Positions 7,377 to 8,171 of a DNA stretch of 8,171 nucleotides are shown piece by piece. Made by a program: the position numbers and the translations under genes. How positions within the stretch are numbered: the first letter of the stretch is position 1; each line of letters starts with the position of its first letter. This DNA is from Bacteroidota bacterium (GTDB lineage Bacteria; Bacteroidota; Bacteroidia; NS11-12g; UBA9320). Location: assembly GCA_024638525.1 (NCBI GenBank), contig JAHEKB010000089.1:1-8171 (forward strand). Direction: 5' to 3'. The notes below the pieces were generated by a model. The model was not told the DNA's origin. It did no database searches and saw only the letters and a program-made list of their open reading frames with translations.

Positions 7377-7390
7377 CTTATGACTTATGA
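7377..7390. repeat. Tandem heptamer CTTATGA, 2 copies
   Basis: Two exact adjacent copies of CTTATGA. They sit in the loop of a weak inverted repeat AATGCT (7370-7375) / AGCATT (7390-7395). The heptamer period matches that of the AGTGACT run earlier in the same spacer. No function is evident. Confidence 0.6.
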
Positions 7391-7430
7391 GCATTGTTCA
7401 CCAACGAGTACAAATAGTTAAAGTTCAAGA

Positions 7431-7498
7431 GTTTGAGAACCCGTTCCCGTAAACCGTTCTCTGTTCTAGTTCGAAATTTTGAATGTCTGAAGGACCCG
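7431..7498. repeat. Imperfect direct repeat, copy B
   Basis: Second copy of the block seen at 7190-7265: GTTTGAGAACCC, a GTAAACCG core at 7449-7456, GTTCGAA at 7469-7475 and a final GGACCC. It runs directly into the CCYGTT hexamer array, so the copy seems to have gained or kept more hexamers at its right end. Confidence 0.6.
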
Positions 7499-7531
7499 TT
7501 CCTGTTCCCTTTCCCCGTTCCTGTTCCCGTT
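7495..7531. repeat. Degenerate CCYGTT hexamer array
   Basis: Six consecutive units read CCCGTT, CCTGTT, CCCTTT, CCCCGTT, CCTGTT, CCCGTT: a hexamer with C/T variation at the third base and one seven-base unit. The array ends four bases before the porV stop codon on the opposite strand. Shorter runs of the same word occur at 7201-7206 and 7440-7451. Read on the porV strand it is a purine-rich (AACRGG)n tract immediately downstream of porV. Confidence 0.75.
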
Positions 7532-7534
7532 TTC

Positions 7535-8171
7535 CTAATTATTCTGTTGACTGAAGGCGTCGATGTCGAACAACAAGCTAAAACGAATGGTGTTCTGAAG
7601 TGGGTGTCTGCGCGCTAAGGGTTGAAGATAGGCAGCATCGATCTGAAAGACCTGATATTTTAAACCTGCACCGAAGGTGATGTATTCTCTAGCTCCTTTG
7701 GTCTCCGCCTCGTGAAAGAACCCTGCTCTTAACGCAAATTGCTTGTCGTACCAATATTCCATTCCGATAGAAATGGTGAATTCATTCAGTTCTTCTTGGA
7801 ACCCACCCGGGGCATCTCCCCAAGACGAAAGCATACCGGAGATGGTCGGTTCTGTATTTAATTCTCTTCCAATAATGGTGTTCCCGGTTGAATCATAGAT
7901 ATACTGAGGGGTTGGAACCATAAGCTTATTGAAATCCACTCCAATTCCAATTTCATTGTGCTCATCGATTTGGGTATTCCAAAAGGTTCCCAGTCTGAAA
8001 TTAACCGGTATAAAATCTCGGTCTGCATTATTGGTGTAGGAGATCTTATTACCCATATTGCTCAAATTCAATCCGATGTTGTAGTCAAATCTTCTTCCGC
8101 CAATTTCAGTATTGTCGGTATAGAATGCACCTATGTCACCTGCTCCGGCTATACCGGCTTTTATCTCAGCA
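7535..8171 (-). CDS. porV: Type IX secretion system outer-membrane protein PorV, N-terminus outside window
   Basis: This leftward reading frame enters open at the right edge and stops with TAG at 7537-7535, giving the last 211 residues. PorV (also called LptO) is a FadL-like outer-membrane beta-barrel that collects type IX secretion cargo from the SprA translocon and hands it to the PorU sortase at the cell surface. The visible part matches the PorV C-terminal half: GLNLSNMGNKISYTN, DFIPVNFRLG, the IGVDFNKLMVPTP stretch, the EYWYDKQFALRAGFFHE strand pair, YITFGAGLKY and the closing NTIRFSLLFDID. Alternating hydrophobic and polar residues fit barrel strands. Full-length relatives have roughly 380-400 residues, so about half is missing to the right. 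A TTG at 8071 could be mistaken for a start, but the frame continues with PorV-like sequence upstream of it. It converges on the shape operon. Confidence 0.9.
   Translation of the reverse strand, partial: AEIKAGIAGAGDIGAFYTDNTEIGGRRFDYNIGLNLSNMGNKISYTNNADRDFIPVNFRLGTFWNTQIDEHNEIGIGVDFNKLMVPTPQYIYDSTGNTIIGRELNTEPTISGMLSSWGDAPGGFQEELNEFTISIGMEYWYDKQFALRAGFFHEAETKGAREYITFGAGLKYQVFQIDAAYLQPLARRHPLQNTIRFSLLFDIDAFSQQNN

Larger units (their letters stand above)
7132..7534. repeat. 403-bp non-coding spacer built of short degenerate repeats
   Basis: This stretch lies between the convergent 3' ends of the metallo-hydrolase and porV and shows no credible gene. It is composed of short words in a patchwork: AGTGACT heptamers, a CTTATGA tandem pair, CCYGTT hexamers, CCGGCTC words (about 7261-7295) and TTTGA/TTCGA/TTTAA words spaced about seven to eight bases apart (for example GTTCGAA, GGTTTGA, GAGTTTAAA at 7235-7257). 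Composition swings from C/T-rich to AT-rich within tens of bases, unlike the flanking genes. Similar low-complexity words recur in intergenic regions of some Bacteroidota, to my recollection; this copy is probably a decayed member of such a family. Function unknown. Confidence 0.6.

Noticed and set aside
7132..7534. Possible CRISPR array in the repeat-rich spacer
   Set aside because: There are no identical 24-40 bp repeats at regular spacing; the repeats are 6-7 bp words plus two diverged long copies, and no cas genes are nearby.
7132..7534. Possible insertion-sequence remnant in the spacer
   Set aside because: I see no transposase fragment, no paired terminal inverted repeats and no target-site duplication.
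7433..7618. Plus-strand open frame of 61 codons overlapping the repeats and the porV 3' end
   Set aside because: The product is low-complexity (FPFPVPVPV from the CCYGTT array) and then reads antisense through porV, so it is an artefact of the repeat.
7535..8071. PorV-like gene as a complete 178-codon gene starting at a TTG (8071)
   Set aside because: The frame stays open to the window edge and the upstream residues (such as GGRRFDYNIGLNLSNMG) continue the PorV match, so the TTG is an internal Leu codon.

Overview
The window looks like chromosomal DNA of a member of the Bacteroidota, most likely a Flavobacteriia-type marine or environmental lineage. The grounds are a PorV-like type IX secretion (T9SS) protein, which is restricted to this phylum; the gene order mreB-mreC-mreD-PBP2-rodA; the lack of Shine-Dalgarno sequences; a TAnnTTTG-type -7 element before mreB; and moderate AT richness. 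The exact genus cannot be read from the sequence.

Layout. Positions 1-916 (minus strand, running off the left edge) encode the N-terminal ~305 residues of a secreted CocE/NonD (peptidase S15-like) alpha/beta hydrolase. A 151-bp divergent intergenic region (917-1067) holds a perfect 10-bp palindrome and a Bacteroidota-type -7 element pointing to mreB. Positions 1068-7131 (plus strand) form one tightly packed operon: mreB, mreC, mreD, mrdA (PBP2), rodA and a YcbL/GloC-like metallo-beta-lactamase-fold hydrolase. Junctions are a 7-bp gap, then overlaps of 8, 8, 1 and 4 bp. A 403-bp non-coding stretch (7132-7534) separates convergent genes and is a mosaic of short degenerate repeats. Positions 7535-8171 (minus strand, running off the right edge) encode the C-terminal 211 residues of PorV.

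How the genes work together. MreB filaments, with MreC and MreD, position the RodA glycosyltransferase and the PBP2 transpeptidase so that lateral-wall peptidoglycan is made along the cell body: this is the complete core Rod complex (elongasome) in one transcription unit. The last gene, a small metal-dependent hydrolase of the glyoxalase II superfamily, is translationally coupled to rodA, but a mechanistic link to wall synthesis is not evident. The two flanking minus-strand genes concern protein export: PorV is the outer-membrane shuttle component of the T9SS, and the hydrolase has a Sec signal peptide; whether it also carries a T9SS sorting domain lies outside the window.

Most of the window is conserved housekeeping sequence. 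I found no convincing undescribed system. The parts most worth a second look are the repeat mosaic at 7132-7534, the Cys/His cluster in PBP2 and the coupled metallo-hydrolase.
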